Origin: CAZAKO01 sp964546145
Lineage (GTDB): Bacteria; Fidelibacterota; UBA2242
Direction of reading: 5' to 3'
Assembly: GCA_964546145.1 (NCBI GenBank)
Contig: CAZJIU010000002.1
Location: 26,654 to 90,653 of the forward strand
Length of the DNA: 64,000 nucleotides
Numbering within the stretch: position 1 is the stretch's first letter; each line of letters starts with the position of its first letter. This document shows positions 35,044-43,526 of this stretch, one piece after another. The position numbers were made by a program, and so were the translations under genes. The notes below the pieces were generated by a model. The model was not told where the DNA came from and made no database searches. It saw nothing but the letters and a program-made list of their open reading frames with translations.

Positions 35044-35841
35044 TTATACGGGCAAGATCTTCGACAGGTAACTGCGCACATCCTGTTGCAGGTTGTGCAG
35101 AAAATCATCCGGTTCGCGAATCAGGGGGTGCAGTCGAATAAATATCAGCGTTGATCCCAGCAATACTGAGCCCAAACCGAGGAGAAAAACCGGCCAGTTA
35201 AAAATGTCGGGGCAATAGCTAAAAGCCATATTTGAAAAGTGCCGATTCTCTACTGGGTTCCAGAACCGGGTGCCAAAGCCAGCCTGCATTAAGAGCACCG
35301 AATAATTCCAGATAAAACTGATAAAAACAAAACCTGCCCCAACAATTATAAGCAACCATTCGGTAACTTTCACCCTTACTCCACCACTGTATTCCTCCAG
35401 AAAAAGCAGATTAGTACTCAGCCAGGTCATCGCCAAGGAGACCAGAATCGGGGCGATAACCGGTCCGAGCCAGGGCAGTGGAATTAAAAATAGTACGTCC
35501 CAAGTCAGAAGTGACGGCGGCCAGTTTAAAAATATCTTCAGCGCCAGATAATAAATTATATCCCAAACTGCAAAAGAGTATAGGAAATAACACAATTTCT
35601 GGATAATCGTTCGCCCGGCAAGAAAACCGATTGCGGCTAACATGACGAGTGTGGCAATTTCCCTTACCAATTCGACGATGTAAGTATGCGTTTCGAAGGC
35701 ACTCATGGGAAATTCAAAGCCTTGCGGGTAATACAATTCCCGCAAATATATCACCACAATCGCCTCGAGAAAACCCATGGCAACCCCAAAAACGCTAACC
35801 CAAAACATTCTGTCTATCAAGTGTTTGGAAATTAGCTTCAT
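35044..35841 (-). CDS. Conserved multi-pass membrane protein of unknown function
   Basis: A 265-residue protein with about seven membrane helices. It begins with a charged N-terminus and FGVAMGFLEAIVVIYLRELY, where Glu and Arg sit inside a predicted helix; then LVMLAAIGFLAGRTIIQKLC, WDIIYYLALKIFLNWP and IPLPWLGPVIAPILVSLAMT. The last 40 residues are cytoplasmic. I do not recognise a characterised family. It sits 20 nt upstream of the nitroreductase-like gene on the same strand and may be cotranscribed with it. Confidence 0.75.
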   Translation of the reverse strand: MKLISKHLIDRMFWVSVFGVAMGFLEAIVVIYLRELYYPQGFEFPMSAFETHTYIVELVREIATLVMLAAIGFLAGRTIIQKLCYFLYSFAVWDIIYYLALKIFLNWPPSLLTWDVLFLIPLPWLGPVIAPILVSLAMTWLSTNLLFLEEYSGGVRVKVTEWLLIIVGAGFVFISFIWNYSVLLMQAGFGTRFWNPVENRHFSNMAFSYCPDIFNWPVFLLGLGSVLLGSTLIFIRLHPLIREPDDFLHNLQQDVRSYLSKILPV

Positions 35842-35903
35842 ATCACACCAACGACTTACCTTACGAAAATTTTAACATTTCTCAGTATAAAACGCAAAAA
35901 CAA

Positions 35904-36656
35904 TCAAACCGGATTAGGAATATCAATAAAATCAACTTTGATACTAAACTTTTCCCGAATATGTTCCCCAAGTGCTCTAATTCCGAAACATTCGGTGGCA
36001 TAGTGCCCTGCCGCTACAAAGTGGATCTCCTCCTCTTTGGCATAATGCATCACAAACTCTGAAGCTTCCCCAGTCAAGAACAAGTCAAGCTTATCTGCAA
36101 CTGCCTGCCTGATCTCCTTCCGAGCGCTGCCGGAGATAATACCGACCTGCTCTATTTTTAATGGACCAAATGGGAAAACGATAGCCGCGGGATTGATTTT
36201 TCCCCGGATCAAGTTAAAAAATTCCTCCGCTGGCTGGGGTACGATCCGACCCTTGATTCCTATCCAACTGCCACGATATTCACCAAAAGATTCACAGTCC
36301 GACAAGCCTAATAATTTTGCCATCTGGGCTGCGTTACCAATCTCTGGATGAGCATCAAGGGGTAGGTGATAGGCAAACAGGTTGATATTCTTCTCCAATA
36401 ACATCTTCACCCGCTGCTTATAACTTCCCTGATATACCGGCCGCTCAGAATCCCAGATGATACCATGGTGGACAATGATAGCATCCGCTTCAAGTTCAAT
36501 GGCTTGCTGGAACAGCTCTACCGAAGCGCTCACCGCAGTTACGACTCGCTGGATGTATTCTCGCCCTTCAACTTGAAGACCATTCGGACCATAATCAGAA
36601 AAATTCCTTATATTCAGAAACTCATCCAGATGGTCTAATAATTCCTGCCGCCTCAT
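35904..36656 (-). CDS. NIF3/DUF34-like dinuclear metal protein
   Basis: Protein of 250 residues from the widespread NIF3 (YbgI/GTP cyclohydrolase I type 2-like) family, toroidal hexamers with a dinuclear metal site. The metal-site segments are visible: IIVHHGIIWDSERP (HH), AYHLPLDAHPEIGNA and late FVAAGHYATECFGI. The N-terminus DYGPNGLQVEG is also typical. The biological reaction is unsettled. The ATG at 36656 is the natural start. Confidence 0.93.
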   Translation of the reverse strand: MRRQELLDHLDEFLNIRNFSDYGPNGLQVEGREYIQRVVTAVSASVELFQQAIELEADAIIVHHGIIWDSERPVYQGSYKQRVKMLLEKNINLFAYHLPLDAHPEIGNAAQMAKLLGLSDCESFGEYRGSWIGIKGRIVPQPAEEFFNLIRGKINPAAIVFPFGPLKIEQVGIISGSARKEIRQAVADKLDLFLTGEASEFVMHYAKEEEIHFVAAGHYATECFGIRALGEHIREKFSIKVDFIDIPNPV

Positions 36657-36792
36657 TTAACCTCCCAACTACTTTCGGATAAGCTATACATGTTAACTTA
36701 AATACAAAAGTCTTTATCGAACTTGATTTGTGAAGGTATCATTTTAATTCCGGCTATACTCTCACATAAATTTTTATTAGATTAGCGGGCAA

Positions 36793-36987
36793 TTGAGAAA
36801 TACCAATTTGAATATTGAAACTATCAAACCGCAACTAACCTGTCAAGAGAGCTCAGAAATATCCGAGAGTTCCATCCCTCCAGAGAACCAAGAAGAAGCA
36901 TTATTGGCGAAAATCCGCAATCGGTTTAATGAAGTCAAAGAACTGATCGAGGACATGAAATCAAAACTGCCCACTAAGAGCAAATAA
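36793..36987 (+). CDS. Small hypothetical protein with C-terminal coiled coil
   Basis: Possible 64-residue product read from TTG at 36793. It has a disordered Ser/Glu/Pro-rich first half and an amphipathic charged helix (NRFNEVKELIEDMKSKL). I recognise no family. No clear ribosome site precedes the start, and the next gene is 200 nt away. Codon use and the helix are plausible, but a chance frame is possible. Confidence 0.4.
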   Translation: MRNTNLNIETIKPQLTCQESSEISESSIPPENQEEALLAKIRNRFNEVKELIEDMKSKLPTKSK

Positions 36988-37189
36988 CTCTACCTCTCTA
37001 CTGGCTATCCATCAACATACCCGAACAACTGTTATTCTCACGTAAACAGTATTCCCGTCTCTTCTGTTGAAATCCCAGAAAATTAGACAACGAGGAACTA
37101 TCTGGACCAATTTCAATCCATGGACAGAGAGTAGCAGTGATTTTATATCTAATTTTACTTATATTACTACATCAGGAGTATTCTCAGTT

Positions 37190-37615
37190 ATGTTTAGAAT
37201 TGTTACCAGCCTGGATGATTTGATCAAGGTTTTTATTGTCCGTGGAATCGTATTTCTTGAAGAACAGCAGGTTCCTTACTCAATCGAAATGGATGAGCAC
37301 GAATATAGTGCGCTTCACATCCTGGGGGAAATTGAAAGCGAACCGATTGCCAGTGGCCGATTGAGATTCAGTGGTGAATGGGCTAAACTGGAGCGGATAG
37401 CAGTGCGTAAGCAATATCGTAAAAAAGGACATGGGCACCAGCTAGTTGAGTATATGCTACAAGTTGCCCGCCAGCACGGTTTTAGGAAGTATAAAATGAA
37501 TGCTCAGGTTCAGCTCCGTGACTATTATGCCAAACATGGATTTATAGTCAAGGGTGATAAGTTTAAAGAAGCTAATATTGACCATTACTTGATGATTCGG
37601 GAGGATAGTAATTGA
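37190..37615 (+). CDS. GNAT-family N-acetyltransferase (ElaA/YjcF-like)
   Basis: Acetyl-CoA-dependent acyltransferase of 141 residues. It shows VRGIVFLEEQQVPYSIEMD, the acetyl-CoA-binding motif RIAVRKQYRKKGHGHQLVEY (Q/RxxGxG/A as RKKGHG) and MNAQVQLRDYYAKHGFIVKG, typical of the ElaA/YjcF subgroup. ATG at 37190 starts the domain exactly and has AGGAG 11 nt upstream; the frame is open further up to 37067, but those 41 residues look non-coding. The acceptor is unknown. The 202 nt before it hold nothing recognisable. Confidence 0.9.
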   Translation: MFRIVTSLDDLIKVFIVRGIVFLEEQQVPYSIEMDEHEYSALHILGEIESEPIASGRLRFSGEWAKLERIAVRKQYRKKGHGHQLVEYMLQVARQHGFRKYKMNAQVQLRDYYAKHGFIVKGDKFKEANIDHYLMIREDSN

Positions 37616-37702
37616 TATCTCTAAAAGCAATAATGGGCCAAAAGGCTTTATCAATACTGAAAAGCCAGACAACAAATCCCCCAAATTTGTCATCTTATTA
37701 AA

Positions 37703-40057
37703 ATGCCCAATGGCGCTATGCAAAACTCCGAGAATACTCACAATAAACCAAGCTTCATCAAAGATCTCTTCAACCGGCGGTTTCCGCAGATCATCTTGAT
37801 CTATTTTGGAGCATGCTGGACGATCCTCGAATTTACCAGTTGGATCGTAGAGCATTTTGTGTTCTCACCGCATTTGATTGATCTGAGTTTTGTTACCCTA
37901 ATCTCTCTACTTCCAACTGTCGCAATGTTAGCCTATTTTCATGGCCGCCCTGGTCGGGATAAGTGGACCAAAACGGAGAAAATCGGCATTCCGATTAACA
38001 TTATATTTACCGTGATCCTGATCTTGACAATCTTCGGCGGGAAGGAACTCGGTTCAGCCACTACCGAGGTTGCCGTCCAGGACGAAACCGGCCAGACCCT
38101 CAAGCGCCAAATTCCCAAAGGTCAATTGACGAAAAGATTGGCAATCTTTTTCTTCGAGAACGAGACTGGTGATACAAACCTGAACTGGCTTCAATACGCT
38201 ATCATGGCTGGCTGTCACATTGATCTGGACCAGGATCCTTTCTTTTCGGTCTATTCTGCTTACGACAATAATATTTACCAGCGCATCGTTCAGGCGGGCT
38301 TTTCCGAAGGCATGGTAATTCCTCTCACGCTCGAGAAAAAGATTGCCCAAGAAATCGAGCGTGAATACTTTTTAGGAGGATCAGTCAAGATCCAGAATGA
38401 CACCCTGGTCGTCTCAACCTTCCTTTATGAAACCACCCGGGGCAAACTCCTGTCTGAGCACACACTAAAGGAGTGCGATATTTTTAAGCTTATTGACCAG
38501 ATTAGCTTGCAAACCAGAAAGGATCTCGGGACTCCCAACTGGCATATTGAAAGTCTGGAAGATTTGCCAATAACCGAATTGTTTACCCGCTCATACGATG
38601 CATTTCAAGAATATATCAAAGGATCAAATCTGATCAACCTGAAAAACGATCTCGAAGGTTCACTCGCCCATTTTTATAATTCTGTTAAAATCGATCCGTC
38701 GTTTGCACTAGCCTGGTGGGCTCTTTATACTGCTAATATCAACCTCAATCGCACCGCAGCCGCAATCGAAGCTCTCGATGCTACGATGCAGAATATCTAT
38801 AAACTGCCTGAAAATCTCCAATATTTGGTTAAGGAGGAGTATTATTTAGTAACGGAGGAGCCTGAAAAGCGCTTGGCGGTGTTAAATATGTGGGTAAATC
38901 TTTGTCCCGACGATATTCGCGGACATTTCCAGCTTGCCGATGTATATTTTATGCGCAATCAGATTGACCGGGCCATCGAAGAGTACAATAAAATCCTGGC
39001 AATTGATCCATCCCGGGTATACTACTTCAATTATATTGGTAGCGCCTATTTGCAAAAAGGTCTTTTTAAAGAGGCAATCAAATATTTAAAGCAATACCAA
39101 AAATATTTCCCAAAGGATTACCGGCCGTTCCTGGCTTTCGGTAACCTCTACTATACTATGGGTCAATATGATGATGCGCAACAATATTTCACCAACGCCT
39201 TAATGCTCCAACCCACCGAAATATCAATCATGACACAGCTCGCCAGAGTAAATCTTCGTCAGGAAAAATATGAAGAGGCATTAGCAAACATCCGGAATGC
39301 CGAATCCTTAGCCAAAACGCCAATTGATCGAAACCTAATAGATGAAGCTTTGCAGGAGTACTATCAAACCAGAGGTCAAATTAAAAAAGCATTAGAATAC
39401 AGGGATAAAAAATTTGAGGAGCAGCAGAAGTACCTGCGCCCCCTGGAGGTAATTACCAACCGTTTAAAAGACCAATCCTATGATCTATATTGTCACAACG
39501 GAACGGCCGATCTTGGATTGAATGAACTGAATAACTATCGCCAGCAGCTTTCCCAACCCTGGTCAAGAATGGTATGGCTGGGTTATCTACAAATATATCT
39601 CGAGCAGCAAGATACTGCCAAAGCCTTGGAAGCTATTGAAGAGGTTAAGGAAGCAATTCGGATTTTCGGTGAAGAATCCAACATGAATGTGGTTCATCAT
39701 GCACGGGGAAAGATACACGAATTTCAAGAGGATTATCTCAATGCAATTCTGGAGTACCAGCAGGCCTCTCAATATAATCCCACCGATGTCACGGTTTTGA
39801 CTGACATAGCCCGCTGTTATCGAAAAATAAATGAACCCCAGAAAGCCCAAAAACTACTTGAAACCACCCTAAGGGTTCTACCGATGGATCCCTACGCACA
39901 CCTTGAATCAGCCCAAATTTGTATCTTCAATGGAGAAAGTCAGGCGGCCCGGGAACATCTTGAGATCGCCCTGCGGGTCTGGCAGGATGCCGATTCAAGC
40001 TTTTCACCAGCAAATACGGCTAAGACACTGCTGCAATTACTTCATCCCCGGGTTTGA
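37703..40057 (+). CDS. Membrane-anchored FlgO/TolB-N-like protein with TPR repeats
   Basis: A 784-residue protein in three parts. Residues about 25-110 hold three membrane helices, starting with FPQIILIYFGACWTILEFTS, like those fused to adenylate cyclases and Ser/Thr kinases in many environmental bacteria. Residues about 140-270 form a FlgO/TolB-N-like alpha/beta domain (KRLAIFFFENETGDTNLNWL; EREYFLGGSVKIQNDTLVVS). Residues about 300-780 hold ten or more TPR repeats (NYIGSAYLQKGLFKEAIKYL; AFGNLYYTMGQYDDAQQYF). It has no kinase, cyclase or DNA-binding domain of its own, so it may be the sensor/scaffold part of such a system working alone. ATG at 37703 or 37718. Confidence 0.82.
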   Translation: MPNGAMQNSENTHNKPSFIKDLFNRRFPQIILIYFGACWTILEFTSWIVEHFVFSPHLIDLSFVTLISLLPTVAMLAYFHGRPGRDKWTKTEKIGIPINIIFTVILILTIFGGKELGSATTEVAVQDETGQTLKRQIPKGQLTKRLAIFFFENETGDTNLNWLQYAIMAGCHIDLDQDPFFSVYSAYDNNIYQRIVQAGFSEGMVIPLTLEKKIAQEIEREYFLGGSVKIQNDTLVVSTFLYETTRGKLLSEHTLKECDIFKLIDQISLQTRKDLGTPNWHIESLEDLPITELFTRSYDAFQEYIKGSNLINLKNDLEGSLAHFYNSVKIDPSFALAWWALYTANINLNRTAAAIEALDATMQNIYKLPENLQYLVKEEYYLVTEEPEKRLAVLNMWVNLCPDDIRGHFQLADVYFMRNQIDRAIEEYNKILAIDPSRVYYFNYIGSAYLQKGLFKEAIKYLKQYQKYFPKDYRPFLAFGNLYYTMGQYDDAQQYFTNALMLQPTEISIMTQLARVNLRQEKYEEALANIRNAESLAKTPIDRNLIDEALQEYYQTRGQIKKALEYRDKKFEEQQKYLRPLEVITNRLKDQSYDLYCHNGTADLGLNELNNYRQQLSQPWSRMVWLGYLQIYLEQQDTAKALEAIEEVKEAIRIFGEESNMNVVHHARGKIHEFQEDYLNAILEYQQASQYNPTDVTVLTDIARCYRKINEPQKAQKLLETTLRVLPMDPYAHLESAQICIFNGESQAAREHLEIALRVWQDADSSFSPANTAKTLLQLLHPRV

Positions 40058-40106
40058 TCCGACCTGGCATCCTGCGGTTAAAGAAGAAAATTTGTTATTG
40101 CACCAA

Positions 40107-41396
40107 TTATCTATCTTTAATACCCTTTTCCAATCCAAACTTATTCGGGCCTCGCTCTTGGCGGCGTAGCTTAATCGCAAAAAACAATCCCAGAATTCCG
40201 GTAATTGAGAATAGCCACATTCCTAACCGATAATCAGTAACGCCAGCAACATTAGTACTGACATCATTTGCCCAGCCTACTAAAAAATTGAAACCCGCTA
40301 GACCAATATTCTGGATCATGGTCATTAAACCATAGCCTGTGCCTAGCTTTTTCTCTTCTACAATCAGAGCCACAGAGGGCCACATCGCCGCCGGTACCAG
40401 CGAGAAAGCTACCCCCATGATAGCCGTAAAAAAAATCGGATGTATCTGAGTATAGACCATTCCCAGGTAAACCGGCACTATCAGCAACGACCCCAGAATC
40501 ATCAACGATGCTCGTTTTCCATGGCGATCAATATACATTCCAAACAGCGGTGTCCCAATCATGGTTGCCAAAATGATTATACTATTGGCAAAACCAGCGG
40601 CCCGAATCGGCAAGCCATGATGCTCCTGGAAGAATTTGATCGCAAAAGTTCGGAAGGGGAAGATGGCCGAATAAAAGGTAACGCACAGAAGAGTGATGTA
40701 CCAAAAGGACTTGTTGAATTTAAAAATCTCAGAAAACTTAATTTTATCCTGCTTCTGTTCCGCTCCCATTTGAAAGAGCGACCGGGTTTTATTATCCATT
40801 AGTATGTAAAATACCACTGCCAGCACAGAGATAGCGCCAAAAGCGCTGGCAATCATCAGTGGATATTGATATGAGTCAAAGTATCTATGCGCCCAGGTAG
40901 GAGAGTTATCTGCTGCAAAGGAGCCAAGCCGGGCGACCGTCAGGTTTATTCCAAAAGCTAATGAGAGCTCTTTCCCCTTAAACCATTTCGCCAGCACGGT
41001 GGTGATCGCCACAATCAAAGATTCAGCCCCCAGTCCAAATACCAATCGGCCCAAAGCCATGAGCCAGAGTTGACCTCCTCCAAACGAGGTAACTAACGCC
41101 CCCACCATGCAGAGTACCGAAAACAGCAGAGATGACTTTTTTGTGCCAATCCGATCAATAATAATGCCCCCGATCAGCACCATGAATACATTGGGGACAC
41201 TATAAATACCCATCAATAGACCAATATTTGTGTCCGAAAAATCCAGCTGCTCCTTCATTAATTTTGCCACTGGGGCAATACTATCATAAACATAATAATT
41301 CCCAAACATTGCCAGGCTGATAAACAACAAAACCGACCAGCGATAAAGCGCCGTAGGCTCCTGTCTCAACCTCGCGCCTTGATTAACTCTCTCCAT
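40107..41396 (-). CDS. Major facilitator superfamily transporter
   Basis: A 429-residue, 12-helix secondary transporter. It shows MFS features: the helix 2-3 loop GGIIIDRIGTKKSSLL (GxxxDRxGxK), the matching GMYIDRHGKRASLMILG in the second half, and a large central loop at about residues 200-225. It resembles the anion:cation/nitrate and lysosomal MFSD1-like branches, but the substrate cannot be read from sequence. It stands alone, convergent with the TPR gene. Confidence 0.88.
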   Translation of the reverse strand: MERVNQGARLRQEPTALYRWSVLLFISLAMFGNYYVYDSIAPVAKLMKEQLDFSDTNIGLLMGIYSVPNVFMVLIGGIIIDRIGTKKSSLLFSVLCMVGALVTSFGGGQLWLMALGRLVFGLGAESLIVAITTVLAKWFKGKELSLAFGINLTVARLGSFAADNSPTWAHRYFDSYQYPLMIASAFGAISVLAVVFYILMDNKTRSLFQMGAEQKQDKIKFSEIFKFNKSFWYITLLCVTFYSAIFPFRTFAIKFFQEHHGLPIRAAGFANSIIILATMIGTPLFGMYIDRHGKRASLMILGSLLIVPVYLGMVYTQIHPIFFTAIMGVAFSLVPAAMWPSVALIVEEKKLGTGYGLMTMIQNIGLAGFNFLVGWANDVSTNVAGVTDYRLGMWLFSITGILGLFFAIKLRRQERGPNKFGLEKGIKDR

Positions 41397-41483
41397 AACG
41401 ACTACTCTTTTCTTAAATTGTTAGTAAAATCCGGGTAATCTAATTATTTCAAGCCAATAATAAAATGGATCGCCGGACCAAGG

Positions 41484-41512
41484 TTGTCAATCAAGAAAAA
41501 GATGGTTATATT
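41484..41512 (+). promoter_or_regulatory. Near-consensus sigma70 promoter for ferredoxin gene
   Basis: TTGTCA (41484-41489), a 17-nt spacer and TATATT (41507-41512): ten of twelve consensus bases at ideal spacing. The predicted start of transcription lies about 35 nt before the ferredoxin ATG. Confidence 0.7.
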
Positions 41513-41553
41513 TTAACAGTTTTTATTAATTACCATAATAGGAGATAATCATT

Positions 41554-41724
41554 ATGGCTTACAAAATCACTGATGAGTGTACTGCCTGTGGAATGTGCGT
41601 TCCAGAATGTACTGAGGGAGCTATCACTGAGGGCGATCCCATCTATATTATAGACCCGAGGAAGTGCACTGATTGCGGTACTTGTGTAGAGGTCTGTAAT
41701 TTTGATGCAATTCAGCCGGAATAA
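41554..41724 (+). CDS. Small 2[4Fe-4S] ferredoxin
   Basis: A 56-residue clostridial-type ferredoxin, a soluble low-potential electron carrier. It begins MAYKITDECTACGMC and has two full cluster motifs, CTACGMCVPEC and CTDCGTCVEVC. Both lack the usual proline after the fourth cysteine (C-T and C-N instead). ATAGGAG stands about 7-13 nt before the ATG, and a near-consensus promoter lies further up, so strong expression is expected. It is a likely electron partner for the KorDABC enzyme at 17-20 kb. It is monocistronic. Confidence 0.93.
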   Translation: MAYKITDECTACGMCVPECTEGAITEGDPIYIIDPRKCTDCGTCVEVCNFDAIQPE

Positions 41725-41886
41725 GCTATCTACTTATGGTCAGCTCAAGCAGGTTACTTGTTGGACAATAATAATTGCCCCACAATCCATCCTCCAATTC
41801 CAACAATAAAATAATGCGGTGCTTGACTTATTCCTATTTAAGCAATAGGGTTAACGCTCATTCTGATTTAATTACATCAAAGTGCA

Positions 41887-42663
41887 ATGCCTGAACACCT
41901 GCAGGACTTTTTAAAGGAAATTCCACAGTTACTGAAGGTTATCAATAACCAGCAGCCATTATGCTTGTTATTTAATTATGACGAATTGTTGAATAACTAT
42001 CAGTCAAACAGTCGGGTAATAGCGGCAAAATTCTTCACCCTTTCCGACTGTTCACGACTCTTCTGTGGGATAATCAGCCGTAAGCCATTAGAAGAGCTTT
42101 GCTCGATTCCCACATCTGATAAAATTATTCTTGCCGGTAGCCTTGGGCTGGAGATTGACAGTCCAATCTTCGGGTGGCACTATCCCCAACTGGCTCTTCT
42201 ACGCCACTACCTTAACAAAACATATACCGCTCTCGAATTGGAACTGGGACCAAAGTGGACCCGTGAAAATACCATTCGCAATGGAGTGGAACTAAAGATT
42301 AGTTCTCCTCAATCTGAAATAGTAACTCAACAGCAAATAGTACAAATAATTAAAAACTCCATTAACGCTTTACCTCTACAAATAATTCAGACTCAAACAG
42401 CAGTAAAAGTAGTGCTTGCCGCAGAGTGGGATAAGAGTAAATGCATTGAGAAAATTTTTTCGCTGCTCCCCCGGGAAAGTGGACTGGGCCCAATCCTATG
42501 TTATTTTGGAGCTGAACTCAGTGATGAACCGGCTTTTCGCCAAGCAAATCTGTACGGATATTCAATCCTATTGCGCGAAAATATTGGACGAAAGACACGA
42601 GCTCACTACTATATCAGAAACATCGCAGAACTGAACAAGCTTCTGATCTGCCTGAGTAATTGA
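41887..42663 (+). CDS. Trehalose-phosphatase (OtsB)-like protein lacking catalytic aspartates
   Basis: A 258-residue HAD-fold protein that follows the OtsB order. PLCLLFNYDELL (residues 25-35) replaces LxxDYDGTL; IISRKPLEEL replaces the SGR motif; AGSLGLEI replaces AGxHGxE; EWDKSKCIEKIF replaces the NKGxA lysine region; and CYFGAELSDEPAF (205-217) replaces GDDxTDExxF. The nucleophile Asp is Asn30 and the metal-binding GDD is GAE. Family membership is inferred from motif order and spacing. Loss of these residues should abolish phosphatase activity, so it is a predicted pseudoenzyme that may bind a sugar phosphate. No OtsA is adjacent. Confidence 0.7.
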   Translation: MPEHLQDFLKEIPQLLKVINNQQPLCLLFNYDELLNNYQSNSRVIAAKFFTLSDCSRLFCGIISRKPLEELCSIPTSDKIILAGSLGLEIDSPIFGWHYPQLALLRHYLNKTYTALELELGPKWTRENTIRNGVELKISSPQSEIVTQQQIVQIIKNSINALPLQIIQTQTAVKVVLAAEWDKSKCIEKIFSLLPRESGLGPILCYFGAELSDEPAFRQANLYGYSILLRENIGRKTRAHYYIRNIAELNKLLICLSN

Positions 42664-42743
42664 ATTACACAATTCCTCTATCAATGAACACCTCTACGCG
42701 AAAAAGGGCTCAGGAAAAGAAATCCGTCTCAATCTGAGGTAGT

Positions 42744-42778
42744 AAAAAAATCCCGCTTATCATGATTGAGAAGCGGGA
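42744..42778 (-). terminator. Rho-independent terminator of rplU-rpmA
   Basis: A perfect 8-bp stem (42751-42758 with 42771-42778, CCCGCTT core) with a 12-nt loop, followed on the minus strand by seven T (42744-42750). It lies 31 nt beyond the rpmA stop. Confidence 0.9.
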
Positions 42779-42808
42779 GTAATGATGTATTAAAATAAAC
42801 GAAGATCT

Positions 42809-43060
42809 CTAATTCAATATGCTGACACTCTTCTTATCACGGCCCACCGATTTAAAAGTAACAATCCCATCAACCAGCGCAAATAGGGTATCATCGCGGC
42901 CAATACCAACATTGACTCCCGGGTGAATTCGGGTTCCACGCTGACGCACAATAATCGAACCGGCAGTCACATATTGACCACCGAATCTCTTGACACCTAA
43001 ACGCTGAGCATTACTATCTCGTCCATTTTTCGAGCTGCCGACACCCTTTTTATGAGCCAT
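42809..43060 (-). CDS. rpmA: 50S ribosomal protein L27
   Basis: Large-subunit protein at the peptidyl transferase centre, 83 residues. It opens MAHKKGVGSSKNGRDSNAQR and contains LGVKRFGGQYVTAGSIIVRQ and RGTRIHPGVNVGIGRDDTLF, all textbook L27. The mature N-terminus begins directly with the AHKKG sequence, with no Firmicutes-type cleavable extension. It lies 12 nt after rplU and ends before a strong terminator. Confidence 0.98.
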   Translation of the reverse strand: MAHKKGVGSSKNGRDSNAQRLGVKRFGGQYVTAGSIIVRQRGTRIHPGVNVGIGRDDTLFALVDGIVTFKSVGRDKKSVSILN

Positions 43061-43072
43061 TTCTGCTATCTC

Positions 43073-43459
43073 CTATTCTTTCGTTGTGGATTTAGGCTGC
43101 TTTTTCCCAATTGCCGCTTTAGGCTGCTTGACCGCCTTTGCATCGGTAGTTTGTACTTCCAGTACTGTATAGGGCTGGCGATGACCACGCTTAACTTTAT
43201 ATCCTTTGCGGCGCTTCTTCTTGAAAACGACCACTTTGGGCAATCGCTTATGTTCCGACACAACTGCCGTTATTTTTGCGCCCTCAATATAGGGGGTTCC
43301 GATTTTAACTTCCTCGCCCTCCCGAAGATATAAAATAGAATCTACCGTATATAATTTGCCAACCTCGACATCCAACTTGGGAACGGCAATTTTCTTACCG
43401 GGCTCTAATACAACCTGATCGCCAGCGATATTTGCAATTGCATATAATTCGTTATTCAT
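43073..43459 (-). CDS. rplU: 50S ribosomal protein L21
   Basis: Large-subunit rRNA-binding protein of 128 residues. The first about 100 are standard L21 (YAIANIAGDQVVLEPGKKIA; KVVVFKKKRRKGYKVKRGHR; QPYTVLEV). A Lys/Ala/Gln-rich tail of about 25 residues (AVKQPKAAIGKKQPKSTTKE) is an extension often seen in FCB and related bacteria. It is driven by its own promoter at 43496-43524 as well as by any read-through from rng. Confidence 0.98.
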   Translation of the reverse strand: MNNELYAIANIAGDQVVLEPGKKIAVPKLDVEVGKLYTVDSILYLREGEEVKIGTPYIEGAKITAVVSEHKRLPKVVVFKKKRRKGYKVKRGHRQPYTVLEVQTTDAKAVKQPKAAIGKKQPKSTTKE

Positions 43460-43495
43460 AATGCTTTCTAATAACGGGTTTCAAAAAGGCGGGTA

Positions 43496-43524
43496 AATTT
43501 AGATAATAGCCATAGATTTGTCAA
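43496..43524 (-). promoter_or_regulatory. Consensus sigma70 promoter of rplU-rpmA
   Basis: On the minus strand: TTGACA (43524-43519), a 17-nt spacer and TAAATT (43501-43496). It fits in the short gap between rng and rplU and predicts a leader of about 30 nt. Confidence 0.75.
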
Positions 43525-43526
43525 GC

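Noticed and set aside
37067..37189. N-terminal extension of the GNAT gene
   Set aside because: The 41 added residues do not look like the family, and ATG 37190 has a ribosome site and starts the domain.
37643..37673. GGCTTT...AAAGCC hairpin before the FlgO/TPR gene
   Set aside because: Six-bp stem, long loop and no T tract on the strand with genes; no support as a terminator or riboswitch.
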